Positions 27,058 to 34,448 of a DNA stretch of 64,000 nucleotides are shown here, one piece after another (position 1 is the first letter of the stretch; the number at the start of each line of letters is the position of its first letter). The stretch covers positions 434,001 through 498,000 of the forward strand of contig NZ_JADYVE010000001.1 in the NCBI RefSeq assembly GCF_020193655.1, written 5' to 3'. A model generated the notes under the pieces. It was not told the origin of the DNA. It did not search any database and saw nothing but the letters and a program-made list of their open reading frames with translations. Position numbers and translations under genes: made by a program. This DNA comes from Ensifer sp. IC3342. Its GTDB lineage: Bacteria > Pseudomonadota > Alphaproteobacteria > Rhizobiales > Rhizobiaceae.

Positions 27058-27678
27058 TCAGGCCTGGGCGATTGGTTGAAACAGCATCCGCACGAAGGTG
27101 CGGAAGACCAGCAACTGGTCGGGCAGACTCTTCGGTTCCTTCAACGCCTTCGAAATTACGATGCCGCCCTCGATCACGGTCGAGACCATGTCGGCCAGCT
27201 GGTCGGCGTCGAGCGCTTCGCGCGGGCGGTAGTGGCGCATGATGTCACGGAACATCCCGCCGAAGCGCCGGCGCCACATCAACGCCGCCTGCCGGTTGAT
27301 CTCCTGGATCTCGCGGTCGAAGGCGCGCTCCTGCGTGCACATCGTTGCGACAAGGCAACCGGGATGGCCGTTCGGCAGGTCCGAAAGCAGTTCCGACAGC
27401 AGCTTCAGACCAAGCAAAAAGGCTTGCAGGGGATCATCCGAGAGTTCGTGTGCCCGGCTGAAGATCTCGTCATAGATCCGTTCGTCGTTTTCGATGTAGC
27501 GTTCCAGAAGTGCCTTGGCGAGTTCGTTCTTGTCGCGGAAATGATAGAAGAAACCGCTCTTGGTGATGCCGGTTTCGGCGATCAGCTCGTCGATCGAGGT
27601 TGCCCCAAAACCCTTTGCCAGCACGGCGGCTTCGGCGACATCGAGGAGCCTTGTCCGCGTTTCCTCACCCTTTCGCAT
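27058..27678 (-). CDS. TetR family transcriptional regulator
   Basis: A 206-residue repressor. The N-terminal helix-turn-helix (TRTRLLDVAEAAVLAKGFGATSIDELIAETGITKSGFFYHFRDKNELAKALL) is classic TetR. The C-terminal part includes GHPGCLVATMCTQE, similar to the AcuR/NemR-like group in which a cysteine can sense electrophiles; Cys residues are present there. AGGAG precedes the ATG. A palindrome at 27690-27702 overlaps its own ribosome binding region, suggesting autorepression. It is divergent from the homocysteine methyltransferase gene. Confidence 0.88.
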   Translation of the reverse strand: MRKGEETRTRLLDVAEAAVLAKGFGATSIDELIAETGITKSGFFYHFRDKNELAKALLERYIENDERIYDEIFSRAHELSDDPLQAFLLGLKLLSELLSDLPNGHPGCLVATMCTQERAFDREIQEINRQAALMWRRRFGGMFRDIMRHYRPREALDADQLADMVSTVIEGGIVISKALKEPKSLPDQLLVFRTFVRMLFQPIAQA

Positions 27679-27689
27679 GGTCCGCTCCT

Positions 27690-27702
27690 GTACCGCCGGT
27701 AC
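27690..27702. promoter_or_regulatory. Palindromic candidate TetR operator
   Basis: GTACC-GCC-GGTAC is a perfect inverted repeat 12 bases before the tetR start codon, overlapping its Shine-Dalgarno region. Its position suits autorepression. A second GTATAC-containing site near 27799 could be a weaker half. Binding is inferred. Confidence 0.4.
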
Positions 27703-27898
27703 GGTTTTCGGCTTAGAAAACGCCTCCCACGTCCTCCGTCGCTACCCGATCTCAACGGCAAGTGTCTGTTTTCACATCGAAATGAAGATCTCCCATAAGT
27801 AGTATACCGCAACTCCTCTAGTTTAGCAGATGATAAAAAGGCAGAAATTCATCCGATCCCCTGGCACGGAAGATCCGTGAAGATCAGGAGGAAAGAGG

Positions 27899-28864
27899 AT
27901 GGAGCAAGAGATGGCCAAGTACCGAGAAAACTTGCCGCTGCTGAACGGAGGCACATTCCTCACCGATGGCGGCATGGAGACGACGCTGATCTTTCACGAC
28001 GGCTTCGAACTCCCGCATTTCGCTTCCTTCGTGCTCTTGTCGTCGGCCGAGGGCCGCCGCAGGCTTCTGCAATATTACACGCACTATCTCGACGTCGCCC
28101 GACGTCATGATACCGGCTTCGTCCTCGACACCGCCACGTGGCGAGCCAATGCCGATTGGGGCGAGAAACTCGGCTACGATGCGGAGGCGCTCGCAACGGC
28201 CAACCGCGACGCGGTCTATCTGCTGACGGGGTTGCGCACCGAATACGAGCGGCCGCATACCCCCATTGTCCTCAATGGCGTGATCGGCCCACGCGGCGAC
28301 GGCTACAAAGCCGGCAACATGAACGCCGACGAGGCGGAAGACTACCATGCGGTCCAGATTGCCACCTTCGCCGCAAGCGAAGCCGACATGGTATCGGCAA
28401 TCACATTGACCAACATCGACGAGGCCATCGGTATTGCTCGCGCGGCAAGGGCGCACGGCATGCCCTGCGTTATCTCGTTCACTGTCGAGACCGATGGCCG
28501 GCTGGTGACCGGCCGCTCGCTGCAGGACGCGATCGAGACGGTGGACGCGGAGACGGAAGGCTATACGCACTACTACATGATCAACTGCGCGCATCCGAGC
28601 CATTTCGATGGCGCGCTCGACCAGGGCCAAGCCTGGGTCAAGCGGATCGGCGGCATTCGCGCCAATGCCTCGATGATGAGCCATGCCGAACTCGACGAGA
28701 GCGAGACGCTCGATGCGGGCGATCCGGCAGATCTCGCCCGGCGCTATCGGTCGCTGACCGGCCGCATGCCGCATCTGCGTGTGCTCGGCGGCTGCTGCGG
28801 CACCGACCACCGGCACATCGCGGCGATATGCGAAGCCTGCCTTCCTACAGCGCTCAGCGCCTGA
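27899..28864 (+). CDS. Homocysteine S-methyltransferase family protein
   Basis: A 321-residue zinc-dependent methyltransferase-domain protein (Pfam S-methyl_trans), the family that moves a methyl group to homocysteine from donors such as S-methylmethionine or betaine. The zinc ligands are visible: Cys in YYMINCAHPSHFD and the vicinal pair in LGGCCGTDHRHI. The N-terminal FLTDGGMETTLIFHDGFELPHFASFVLL is typical of the MmuM-like branch. A strong AGGAGGAAAGAGG precedes the ATG. It is divergent from a TetR gene that may regulate it. A stable hairpin follows the stop. Confidence 0.83.
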   Translation: MEQEMAKYRENLPLLNGGTFLTDGGMETTLIFHDGFELPHFASFVLLSSAEGRRRLLQYYTHYLDVARRHDTGFVLDTATWRANADWGEKLGYDAEALATANRDAVYLLTGLRTEYERPHTPIVLNGVIGPRGDGYKAGNMNADEAEDYHAVQIATFAASEADMVSAITLTNIDEAIGIARAARAHGMPCVISFTVETDGRLVTGRSLQDAIETVDAETEGYTHYYMINCAHPSHFDGALDQGQAWVKRIGGIRANASMMSHAELDESETLDAGDPADLARRYRSLTGRMPHLRVLGGCCGTDHRHIAAICEACLPTALSA

Positions 28865-28877
28865 AGCGCAGCTAGCG

Positions 28878-28914
28878 CCTTCGCCTCTCCGGCTATACAC
28901 CGGAGGGGCGAAGG
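28878..28914 (+). terminator. Stable hairpin after the homocysteine methyltransferase gene
   Basis: A 15-bp stem with one G-T pair (28878-28892 with 28900-28914) and a seven-base loop lies 14 bases past the stop. It is followed by ACAAAGTC and not a T-run, so it resembles a factor-dependent terminator or a 3'-end protector. Confidence 0.5.
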
Positions 28915-28974
28915 ACAAAGTCTCGGCCTCGCGGAACAATCGCCCCTCGTGTAGACTTGTTCCCATAACGCCGC

Positions 28975-28990
28975 GCGTCCAATCGGACGC
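28975..28990. repeat. Short RIME-type palindrome
   Basis: GCGTCC, AATC, GGACGC: the same module as at 8853-8872 and at the end of the 5141 repeat, here about 60 bases upstream of selO. Confidence 0.55.
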
Positions 28991-29050
28991 TAAGGTCGCT
29001 GCAGTAGAGCGTGGCCCGTCGGCGGCCCGGCAGACGCAACGGGACCAGGA

Positions 29051-30559
29051 ATGATGAACTACGTACCCCCGCAATCGGCTTCTGAAACGGCCCCCTTTCC
29101 CTTTGACAACAGCTACGCGCGGTTGCCCGCGAACTTCTATGCTCGTGTCGAGCCGACACCGGTTGCGGAGCCCTGGCTGATCAAGTTCAACCGAAAGCTC
29201 GGCGAAGAGCTTGGCCTCGATACGGAAGCGCTCGAACGCGACGGCGCGGCGATTTTCTCGGGCAATAAAGTGCCGCCTGGCGCAGAGCCGCTTGCCATGG
29301 CCTATGCGGGACACCAGTTCGGTACATTCGTCCCGCAACTCGGCGATGGGCGCGCGATCTTGCTTGGCGAGGTGATCGACCGAAACGGAATGAGGCGCGA
29401 CATCCAGCTCAAGGGACCCGGCCAGACGCCCTATTCCCGCCGCGGCGACGGACGGGCGGCGCTCGGACCGGTGCTGCGGGAATATATCGTCAGCGAAGCG
29501 ATGTATGCGCTGGGCGTGCCGACGACCCGCGCGCTCGCCGCCACTATTACCGGCCAGCCAGTCTATCGCGAGCAAATCCTGCCCGGTGCGATCTTCACGC
29601 GCGTCGCTGCAAGCCATATCCGGGTCGGTACGTTTCAATTCTTTGCCGCCCGGGGCGACATGGAGTCGGTCAAGGCCTTGGCCGACTACGTGATCGAACG
29701 CCATTACCCGGAATTGAAAGAGGGCGAACAACCATATTTCTCGCTGTTCAAAGCAGTCGCCGCACGGCAGGCGGCATTGATCGCCCGCTGGCTTCAAATC
29801 GGCTTCATCCACGGGGTGATGAACACCGACAACATGGCAGTCTCCGGCGAAACGATCGATTTCGGCCCTTGCGCCTTCGTGGACGCCTATGATCCGAAGA
29901 AGGTGTTCAGTTCGATCGACCAGTTTGGCCGCTATGCCTATGCCAACCAGCCGGCGATCGGCCAGTGGAACCTTGCACGCCTTGCCGAAACGCTGGTGCC
30001 GCTGTTCGACCCGGTTGCCGATACGGCGGTCAACCTCGCCAACGATGCGCTCACCGAATACGGGTCGATCTTCCAGAACCATTGGCTCGACGGTATGCGC
30101 CGCAAGATCGGACTTTCGATCGAAGAAGATGGTGATCTCGATCTGATCCAATCGCTCCTCACCCTGATGCACAAGGGCAATGCGGATTTCACCCTGGTCT
30201 TCCGGCGCCTCGCAGCATCGGCCGAAAACGCGGGCGCCGACCCGGCACTCGTCGAGCTTTTCGAAGAGTCGGATGCAGTTTCGCCGTGGCTTCGCGATTG
30301 GCGCGGGCGCCTGGCCCGCGAAACACTCGACGCCGGCGCGCGCGCCGCGGCGATGCGCTCCGTTAACCCGGCTTTCATTCCGCGCAACCACCGCGTGGAA
30401 CAGGCGATCGAGGCAGCGACTCGCGACGCGGATTTTTCGCTGTTCGAAGCGCTGCTCGACGTCACGTCGAGACCCTATGAAGACCAACCCGAGCATGCGG
30501 CTTACGTTGCGCCGCCTGAGCCCGGCGAAGAAGTGCTGCAGACCTTCTGCGGTACCTGA
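29051..30559 (+). CDS. selO: SelO (YdiU) family protein adenylyltransferase
   Basis: A 502-residue SelO pseudokinase. The family transfers AMP from ATP to protein Ser, Thr and Tyr residues and is linked to redox stress through S-glutathionylation. Family landmarks are AYAGHQFGTFVPQLGDGRAILLGE, DIQLKGPGQTPYSRRGDGRAALGPVLREYI, FIHGVMNTDNM and the metal-binding DFGPCAFVD. The last residues are FCGT: the Cys at position 500 occupies the place of selenocysteine in eukaryotic SelO. ATG codons at 29051 and 29054 follow AGGA closely. Confidence 0.92.
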   Translation: MMNYVPPQSASETAPFPFDNSYARLPANFYARVEPTPVAEPWLIKFNRKLGEELGLDTEALERDGAAIFSGNKVPPGAEPLAMAYAGHQFGTFVPQLGDGRAILLGEVIDRNGMRRDIQLKGPGQTPYSRRGDGRAALGPVLREYIVSEAMYALGVPTTRALAATITGQPVYREQILPGAIFTRVAASHIRVGTFQFFAARGDMESVKALADYVIERHYPELKEGEQPYFSLFKAVAARQAALIARWLQIGFIHGVMNTDNMAVSGETIDFGPCAFVDAYDPKKVFSSIDQFGRYAYANQPAIGQWNLARLAETLVPLFDPVADTAVNLANDALTEYGSIFQNHWLDGMRRKIGLSIEEDGDLDLIQSLLTLMHKGNADFTLVFRRLAASAENAGADPALVELFEESDAVSPWLRDWRGRLARETLDAGARAAAMRSVNPAFIPRNHRVEQAIEAATRDADFSLFEALLDVTSRPYEDQPEHAAYVAPPEPGEEVLQTFCGT

Positions 30560-30777
30560 GCGGCAGCCCCCCGCCCCACTCGGTCGCGATATTCGCGGCG
30601 CCTTGCGGCCTCCGTATTTTTGCAACCTCACAGAGTGCGGCCATTGAAAGGCACGCTCCAGGCGTTAGCTTTTCAGAGGGCGCTGTCGTCTAAGGGCGGT
30701 TGACCGGGGCACCCGGAAAACGGCGCGTGGCCCGCTGCCCCGGCTCGGCACTGTACTTCAATTCGGGGGACGAACTC

Positions 30778-30951
30778 ATGCTCATCGCGCTGACGGCCAC
30801 TCTCTTCGCCCTGATCGGTCTCGTGATCGGCGCGGGAGGGATCAGGCTCCTGATGCTCGGCGGCAGTCCCTATTACCTGATCGCGGGCCTCGGTTTTCTG
30901 CTGACAGCCTTTCTGCTTTTCCGCCGACGTCATTGCCTACACCTGCCCTGA
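30778..30951 (+). pseudogene. 5' fragment of a membrane-bound PQQ glucose dehydrogenase gene
   Basis: The 57-codon frame LIALTATLFALIGLVIGAGG then IRLLMLGGSPYYLIAGLGFLLTAFLLFRRR closely resembles the N-terminal membrane anchor of Gcd-type quinoprotein dehydrogenases (the xIGGxWLxxLGGSxYYxIAGL pattern), which normally continue for about 750 residues. Here the frame stops after RRRHCLHLP and nothing of the catalytic beta-propeller follows. A GGGGACGAACTC Shine-Dalgarno-like stretch precedes the ATG. It is probably a deletion remnant; alternatively a short membrane protein still made from the old start. Confidence 0.55.
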
Positions 30952-31065
30952 CCTCGCCGGGTGGTTGCATCGAAAGGCTCGCGCAAGCCGCTGTCAAGGA
31001 ACAGGCCTGCGAGACGGCATCGGACATCGCAGAAAGCGCTGCAGACGCCTGATGCCGTCGCGTGA

Positions 31066-31956
31066 TCAAACCATCCGTGCGATAATCTTTCCGATCTCGG
31101 CGAAGACGGGATTCAGTTCCTTCACCGGCGCCTTGGCCTCGGCGATGTAGACCGCGACCAGGATCGGCCCGCGATCCTTCGGCCAAACAGCGGCAATATC
31201 GGACGCCGCGCCTGTCGTGCTCGTCCCGGTCTTGTCGCCGATGCGCCAATCCTTCGGCATGCCGGCCCGAAGGCGCGCGTCGCCGGTCTTGTTGGCGACG
31301 ATCCAGTCGATGAACTGCATCCGGGAGTTCTCCGACAAAACCGGGCCGAGCGTCAGACTGCCGAGCGTTTCCAGCATGGCCGCCGGCGTCGTCGTGTCAC
31401 GTGGGTCCCCAGGCCTCGCTTCGTTAAGGTCGGGCTCGGTGCGGTCAAGCCGTGTCGTCTGATCGCCGATCGACCGCAGCCAGGTCGTCAACCCTGCCGG
31501 CCCGCCGAAGCTTTCGAGCAACAGGTTGCCCGCGGCGTTATCGCTGATCGTCACAGCCGCCTCACAGAGCTCTGCGACCGTCATGCCATCGCCTCCCACA
31601 TGCTTTTCGGTCACCGGCGAATAGGGAACCAGCGCGTCCTTCCCGAATTTGATGCGCCGGTTGAGGGTTTCCTCCCCCCGGTCCACGCGGGCAAGCACGC
31701 AGGCCGCGGCCAATGCCTTGAAGGTCGAGCACATGGCAAAGCGCTCGCTTTCCCGCTGGCCGAAGGAGATGTTCGTCTCCGTGTCGAGCACGGCGACGCC
31801 GAGGCGGCCGCCGGTGCGTTTTTCGAGTTCGCCTAGCTGCTTCGAGACGTCGTCATCTGAGCCCGAAATGGCGCGCGCCGTGCCCGGTAGAACGAGTGCC
31901 GGATAGAGCATAGCGGAGCCGGCGAGCATGGTGCGGCGGTTGATGAAAAGGGGCAC
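31066..31956 (-). CDS. bla: Class A beta-lactamase, Tat-exported
   Basis: A serine beta-lactamase of 296 residues that hydrolyses penicillins and related drugs in the periplasm. Active-site motifs are intact: CSTFK (Ser77, Lys80), TISDNAAGN (SDN loop), EPDLNEA (omega loop Glu) and DKTGTS (KTG). The N-terminus NRRTMLAGSAMLYPALVLPGTARA has a twin-arginine motif and AxA cleavage site. The GTG at 31956 is preceded by GGAGGAAGAAC and is preferred over 31998. No ampR-like regulator is adjacent, so expression is probably constitutive and chromosomal. Confidence 0.92.
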   Translation of the reverse strand: MPLFINRRTMLAGSAMLYPALVLPGTARAISGSDDDVSKQLGELEKRTGGRLGVAVLDTETNISFGQRESERFAMCSTFKALAAACVLARVDRGEETLNRRIKFGKDALVPYSPVTEKHVGGDGMTVAELCEAAVTISDNAAGNLLLESFGGPAGLTTWLRSIGDQTTRLDRTEPDLNEARPGDPRDTTTPAAMLETLGSLTLGPVLSENSRMQFIDWIVANKTGDARLRAGMPKDWRIGDKTGTSTTGAASDIAAVWPKDRGPILVAVYIAEAKAPVKELNPVFAEIGKIIARMV

Positions 31957-32349
31957 GTTCTTCCTCCGTCCGGGGCGTGCGGCCTTTGCCACGCCCACAT
32001 CTAAATTATTGATAGTGAATATTTATTTTCGCCGACACGACAGCGGCCAGCGATCATTGCGACGCAAATCGCTAAGCGGCAAATATGGCGGCCTTGTGCT
32101 CGTAGCGGACCACCTTCCGAGTTCGGCCATCTGGTTGCGGGCGGTCGATGGAAAATGTTATGGCGAGACCGTTGAACTTGAAGGGCGAGATCTGTGCGCC
32201 TCATCCGTTAGCGATGTTGCCTGGCAAATCCGAACCGCCGCTGTAAGCGCCTGCCTTGCGGGCGTTTTCGTGCGGCTGCTTTTGCCAGACCGCGCCGGAT
32301 GCATGAAACAAGGACGCGCGTCCCGGCGGTCGTTTCAAGGATCAAACTC
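31957..32349. other. Intergenic region, no gene recognised
   Basis: About 390 bases between the beta-lactamase gene (minus) and the broken hydrolase (plus). It includes an AT-rich patch at 32000-32035 that could be the beta-lactamase promoter. Frames such as 31928-32353 plus lack coding features. Confidence 0.4.
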
Positions 32350-33214
32350 ATGACAATCGACAACGGATATTCTTTCGAGGCCGGACGCCTCAAATTCGGC
32401 CCGTTCGACCTCGGCTACAGGATCGAAGGCAGCGGCCCCACGGTGCTCGTCATCGGCAGCGCCGTCTATTATCCAAGGACATTTTCCGAATCGCTCCGGC
32501 ACCACCTGCGGTTGGTCTTTGCCGACCATCGCGGTTTTGCGCCCTCTCAAGGCAACCTGTCGACGGCCGACGCCAGCTTCGAGGCCGTCATCGAGGACAT
32601 CGATCGCATGAGGGCGCATCTCGGGCTTGAGCGCTTCGCCATCCTCGGCCATTCCGGCCACGGCTACATGGCTCTCGAGTATGCGGAGCAACATCCGGAC
32701 CGCGTCAGCCATGTCGTTATGGTCGCGACCGGTCCGAGCCATTCGCCACGGCACATGGCCGCTGCGGATCGGCTCTGGACGGAGACGGTAGCGCCTGAGC
32801 GCAAGGTCATTTTCGACCGCGAGATGGCCCTCCTCGGCAGCGACATAGCCGAAAGGCCGAACGAGCGGTTCAAATCACTGCTGATCAGGCTCGGCGCGAA
32901 AAGCTGGTACGATGCGGCTTTCGATGCCCCACCGCTCTGGCGTCACGGTCAATAATCTCGTCTTCGATCATCTATGGGGCGAGGTCTTCCGCGATATCGA
33001 CATAAGGCAAGGGCTTGATCGGCTGAAAATGCCGATCATGCTTGCACTCGGTCGCTTCGACTATCTCGTTGCACCCGCGAGCACCTGGGACGAATACCGC
33101 GCTGACGTCTCCGATCTGACGATCCGCCTTTTCGAAAGAAGCGGCCACACACCGCAACTGGAGGAGAGCGCGGCTTTCGACGACGCGCTTCTCGAGTTTC
33201 TTTTGCGCCGCTGA
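32350..33214 (+). pseudogene. Alpha/beta hydrolase gene broken by a frameshift
   Basis: The first frame (32350-32955) encodes the N-terminal two thirds of a proline-iminopeptidase-like hydrolase, with oxyanion region and nucleophile Ser in FAILGHSGHGYMALEYAEQHPDRV. It ends prematurely just after WYDAAFDAPPLW. The continuation GVTVNNLVFDHLWGEVF through the Asp (LGRFDYLVAP) and catalytic His (ERSGHTPQLEES) lies in the next frame up to 33214. One base too many (or two missing) near 32935-32945 explains it. The first fragment alone lacks two catalytic residues. A sequencing error would be an alternative. Confidence 0.8.
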
Positions 33215-33276
33215 GAAGCAGGAAGGTCCTCTCAAGGGTCTCCCCACTCTATTGCCGGGAGAATGCCGCCGCCTTA

Positions 33277-33306
33277 TGTAAACACTCCAGCGACTATAGA
33301 TATGAG
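33277..33306. promoter_or_regulatory. Candidate MerR-type operator/promoter
   Basis: GTAAACACTCCAGCGACTATAGAT lies 10-30 bases before the merR start. Its reverse reads CTATAGTCGCTGGAGTG, resembling the imperfect dyads of heavy-metal MerR regulators that sit between unusually spaced -35 and -10 elements. It suggests autoregulation; the match is by eye. Confidence 0.4.
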
Positions 33307-33314
33307 GCGACGGC

Positions 33315-33728
33315 ATGTATTCGATCGGTGACCTCTCCCGCCGCACCGGCGTCAAGATCCCGACCATTCGCTATTACGAGCAGATGGGATTGATCGAGGC
33401 CCCGGAACGCTCGGAAGGCAATCAGCGGCGATATGAAAAGCGCGAACTCGAACGACTGGCCTTCATCCGCCACGCGCGCGACCTGGGACTCTCGATCGAG
33501 GCGATCCGCGACCTTCTGGCGCTTAGCGAACATCCGGAACGCCCTTGCGGCGAGGCAGACCGCATCGCTACCGAACACCTTGCCTCGGTGCGCGAAAAAA
33601 TCGCCAGGCTGCGGAAGCTGGAAAGTGAACTGGAACGCATCGTCGCCTGCCATGGCGACCATACAATCGGCGACTGCTACGTCATCCGGGCGCTCGCTGA
33701 CCACTCGATGTGCGAGAGCGAGCACTGA
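33315..33728 (+). CDS. MerR family regulator, ZntR/CadR-like
   Basis: A 137-residue MerR protein. The winged helix-turn-helix (YSIGDLSRRTGVKIPTIRYYEQMGLI) and NQRRYEKRELERLAFIRHARDLGLSIEAIRDLL are classic, followed by the dimer helix. Metal-site residues match the zinc sensor ZntR: a Cys before the dimer helix (RPCGEA), and C-X3-H-X4-C in ACHGDHTIGDCYVIRAL; the extra first Cys of ZntR is Ala here. A Zn or Cd response is therefore inferred. No metal exporter gene is adjacent. Confidence 0.83.
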   Translation: MYSIGDLSRRTGVKIPTIRYYEQMGLIEAPERSEGNQRRYEKRELERLAFIRHARDLGLSIEAIRDLLALSEHPERPCGEADRIATEHLASVREKIARLRKLESELERIVACHGDHTIGDCYVIRALADHSMCESEH

Positions 33729-33755
33729 GGCCTGCCGCCCGCGCGAGAATCCCCG

Positions 33756-33784
33756 TTGACAAAATCACGGAAATGGCGAATCTA
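33756..33784 (+). promoter_or_regulatory. Promoter of the attenuated GNAT operon
   Basis: TTGACA at 33756-33761, then 17-18 bases, then AATCTA/ATCTAC. The predicted start of transcription (about six bases past the -10) is at 33790-33791, exactly at the ATG of the leader peptide, giving a leaderless leader mRNA as reported for the trp leader of Sinorhizobium meliloti. Confidence 0.55.
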
Positions 33785-33789
33785 CGCGC

Positions 33790-33840
33790 ATGATCAAGAA
33801 TGCACCCATTTCCCGCGTGTATTTTTGGCTGTTCCGATAG
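33790..33840 (+). CDS. Leader peptide of a transcription attenuator (16 aa)
   Basis: The frame ATG...TAG encodes MIKNAPISRVYFWLFR. Its last six sense codons are UAU UUU UGG CUG UUC CGA, so aromatic residues (Tyr, Phe, Trp, Phe) are concentrated where a stalled ribosome would mask the first arm of the 1:2 hairpin. There is no Shine-Dalgarno because the transcript probably starts at the AUG. The peptide itself need not have a function; translation speed through the aromatic codons is what would be sensed. I do not know a described leader of this sequence. Confidence 0.65.
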   Translation: MIKNAPISRVYFWLFR

Positions 33841-33894
33841 GAGCGGCCTGCTGATCATATTCAACAAGGCCGCCATCAGGCGGCTTTTGTTTTT
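33827..33894 (+). promoter_or_regulatory. Ribosome-dependent attenuator with antiterminator and terminator
   Basis: Three mutually exclusive helices can be drawn. 1:2 is GGCTGTTCC (33827-33835) with GGAGCGGCC (33840-33848), nine pairs including G-U, GATA loop. 2:3 (antiterminator) is GCGGCCT (33843-33849) with AGGCCGC (33867-33873), seven pairs. 3:4 (terminator) is AAGGCCGCC (33866-33874) with GGCGGCTTT (33879-33887), ATCA loop, followed by TTTTGTTTTT. Region 1 overlaps the Trp-Leu-Phe-Arg codons and stop of the leader peptide, as in trp and phe attenuators. A terminated RNA of about 105 bases would be released. Confidence 0.75.
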
Positions 33895-33932
33895 CACGGC
33901 ACCTGATGGCGGCAGAACCATAGGAGCCGAGA

Positions 33933-34436
33933 ATGTTGCAGACCGCCGCCCCTTCCCTTCATCCCGTGCCACCGGCTCGTCCACCGATGGTGACGATCCG
34001 CTGCGCCAAACCGCGCGACCTTCCCGAGTTGCACGAGATGATCGTCGAGCTCGCCGCGCATCACGGCGATGCCGCACCGCTCACGCCGGAACGGCTTGAG
34101 CGCGATCTCTTCAGCCGTTCTCCCTGGATTACCGCGCTCGTGGCCGAAGCCGGCAACCGGTTGATCGGCTACGCCATCCTCGTGCCGACCTACCGGGCAG
34201 CCGAAGGCGTGCGCGGCATGGAACTGCATCACCTTTTCGTGCGTCCCGGCCATCGTGGCACCGGCATCGGCCGCCATCTCGTTGCCAAGGCGCGCGAACA
34301 GGCGCGCATGGCCGGCTGCGACTATCTCTCCGTCAGCGCCGCCACCGGCAACTTCCAGGCACATCGCTTCTACGAATCCGAACGCTTCGTACCTCGACCT
34401 GTCACCGGCATGCGCTATATGCAGAAGCTTGGTTGA
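33933..34436 (+). CDS. GNAT family N-acetyltransferase under attenuation control
   Basis: A 167-residue GNAT acetyltransferase. The acetyl-CoA binding motif A is LHHLFVRPGHRGTGIGRHLVAKAREQARMAGCDYLSVSAATGNFQAHRFYESERFV; the N-terminal strand is TIRCAKPRDLPELHEMIVELAAHHG. The first 18 residues are proline-rich and a second ATG (MVTIRCAK) is possible; GGAG is six bases before the first. It lies 38 bases past the attenuator terminator, so read-through decides its expression. Given the aromatic leader codons, a role with an aromatic amino acid or amine is a guess. It is followed by a PfpI gene 12 bases on. Confidence 0.82.
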   Translation: MLQTAAPSLHPVPPARPPMVTIRCAKPRDLPELHEMIVELAAHHGDAAPLTPERLERDLFSRSPWITALVAEAGNRLIGYAILVPTYRAAEGVRGMELHHLFVRPGHRGTGIGRHLVAKAREQARMAGCDYLSVSAATGNFQAHRFYESERFVPRPVTGMRYMQKLG

Positions 34437-34448
34437 ACGGGAGGGCAC

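Noticed and set aside
27884..30631. 915-codon frame on the minus strand
   Set aside because: It is antisense to two clear genes (homocysteine methyltransferase and selO). High GC removes stop codons in this frame; there is no domain and no ribosome binding site.
30951..31050. Continuation of the glucose dehydrogenase fragment in another frame
   Set aside because: A frame reading CIERLAQAAVKEQACETASD is open up to a stop near 31050, but it does not resemble any part of Gcd and has no start signal.
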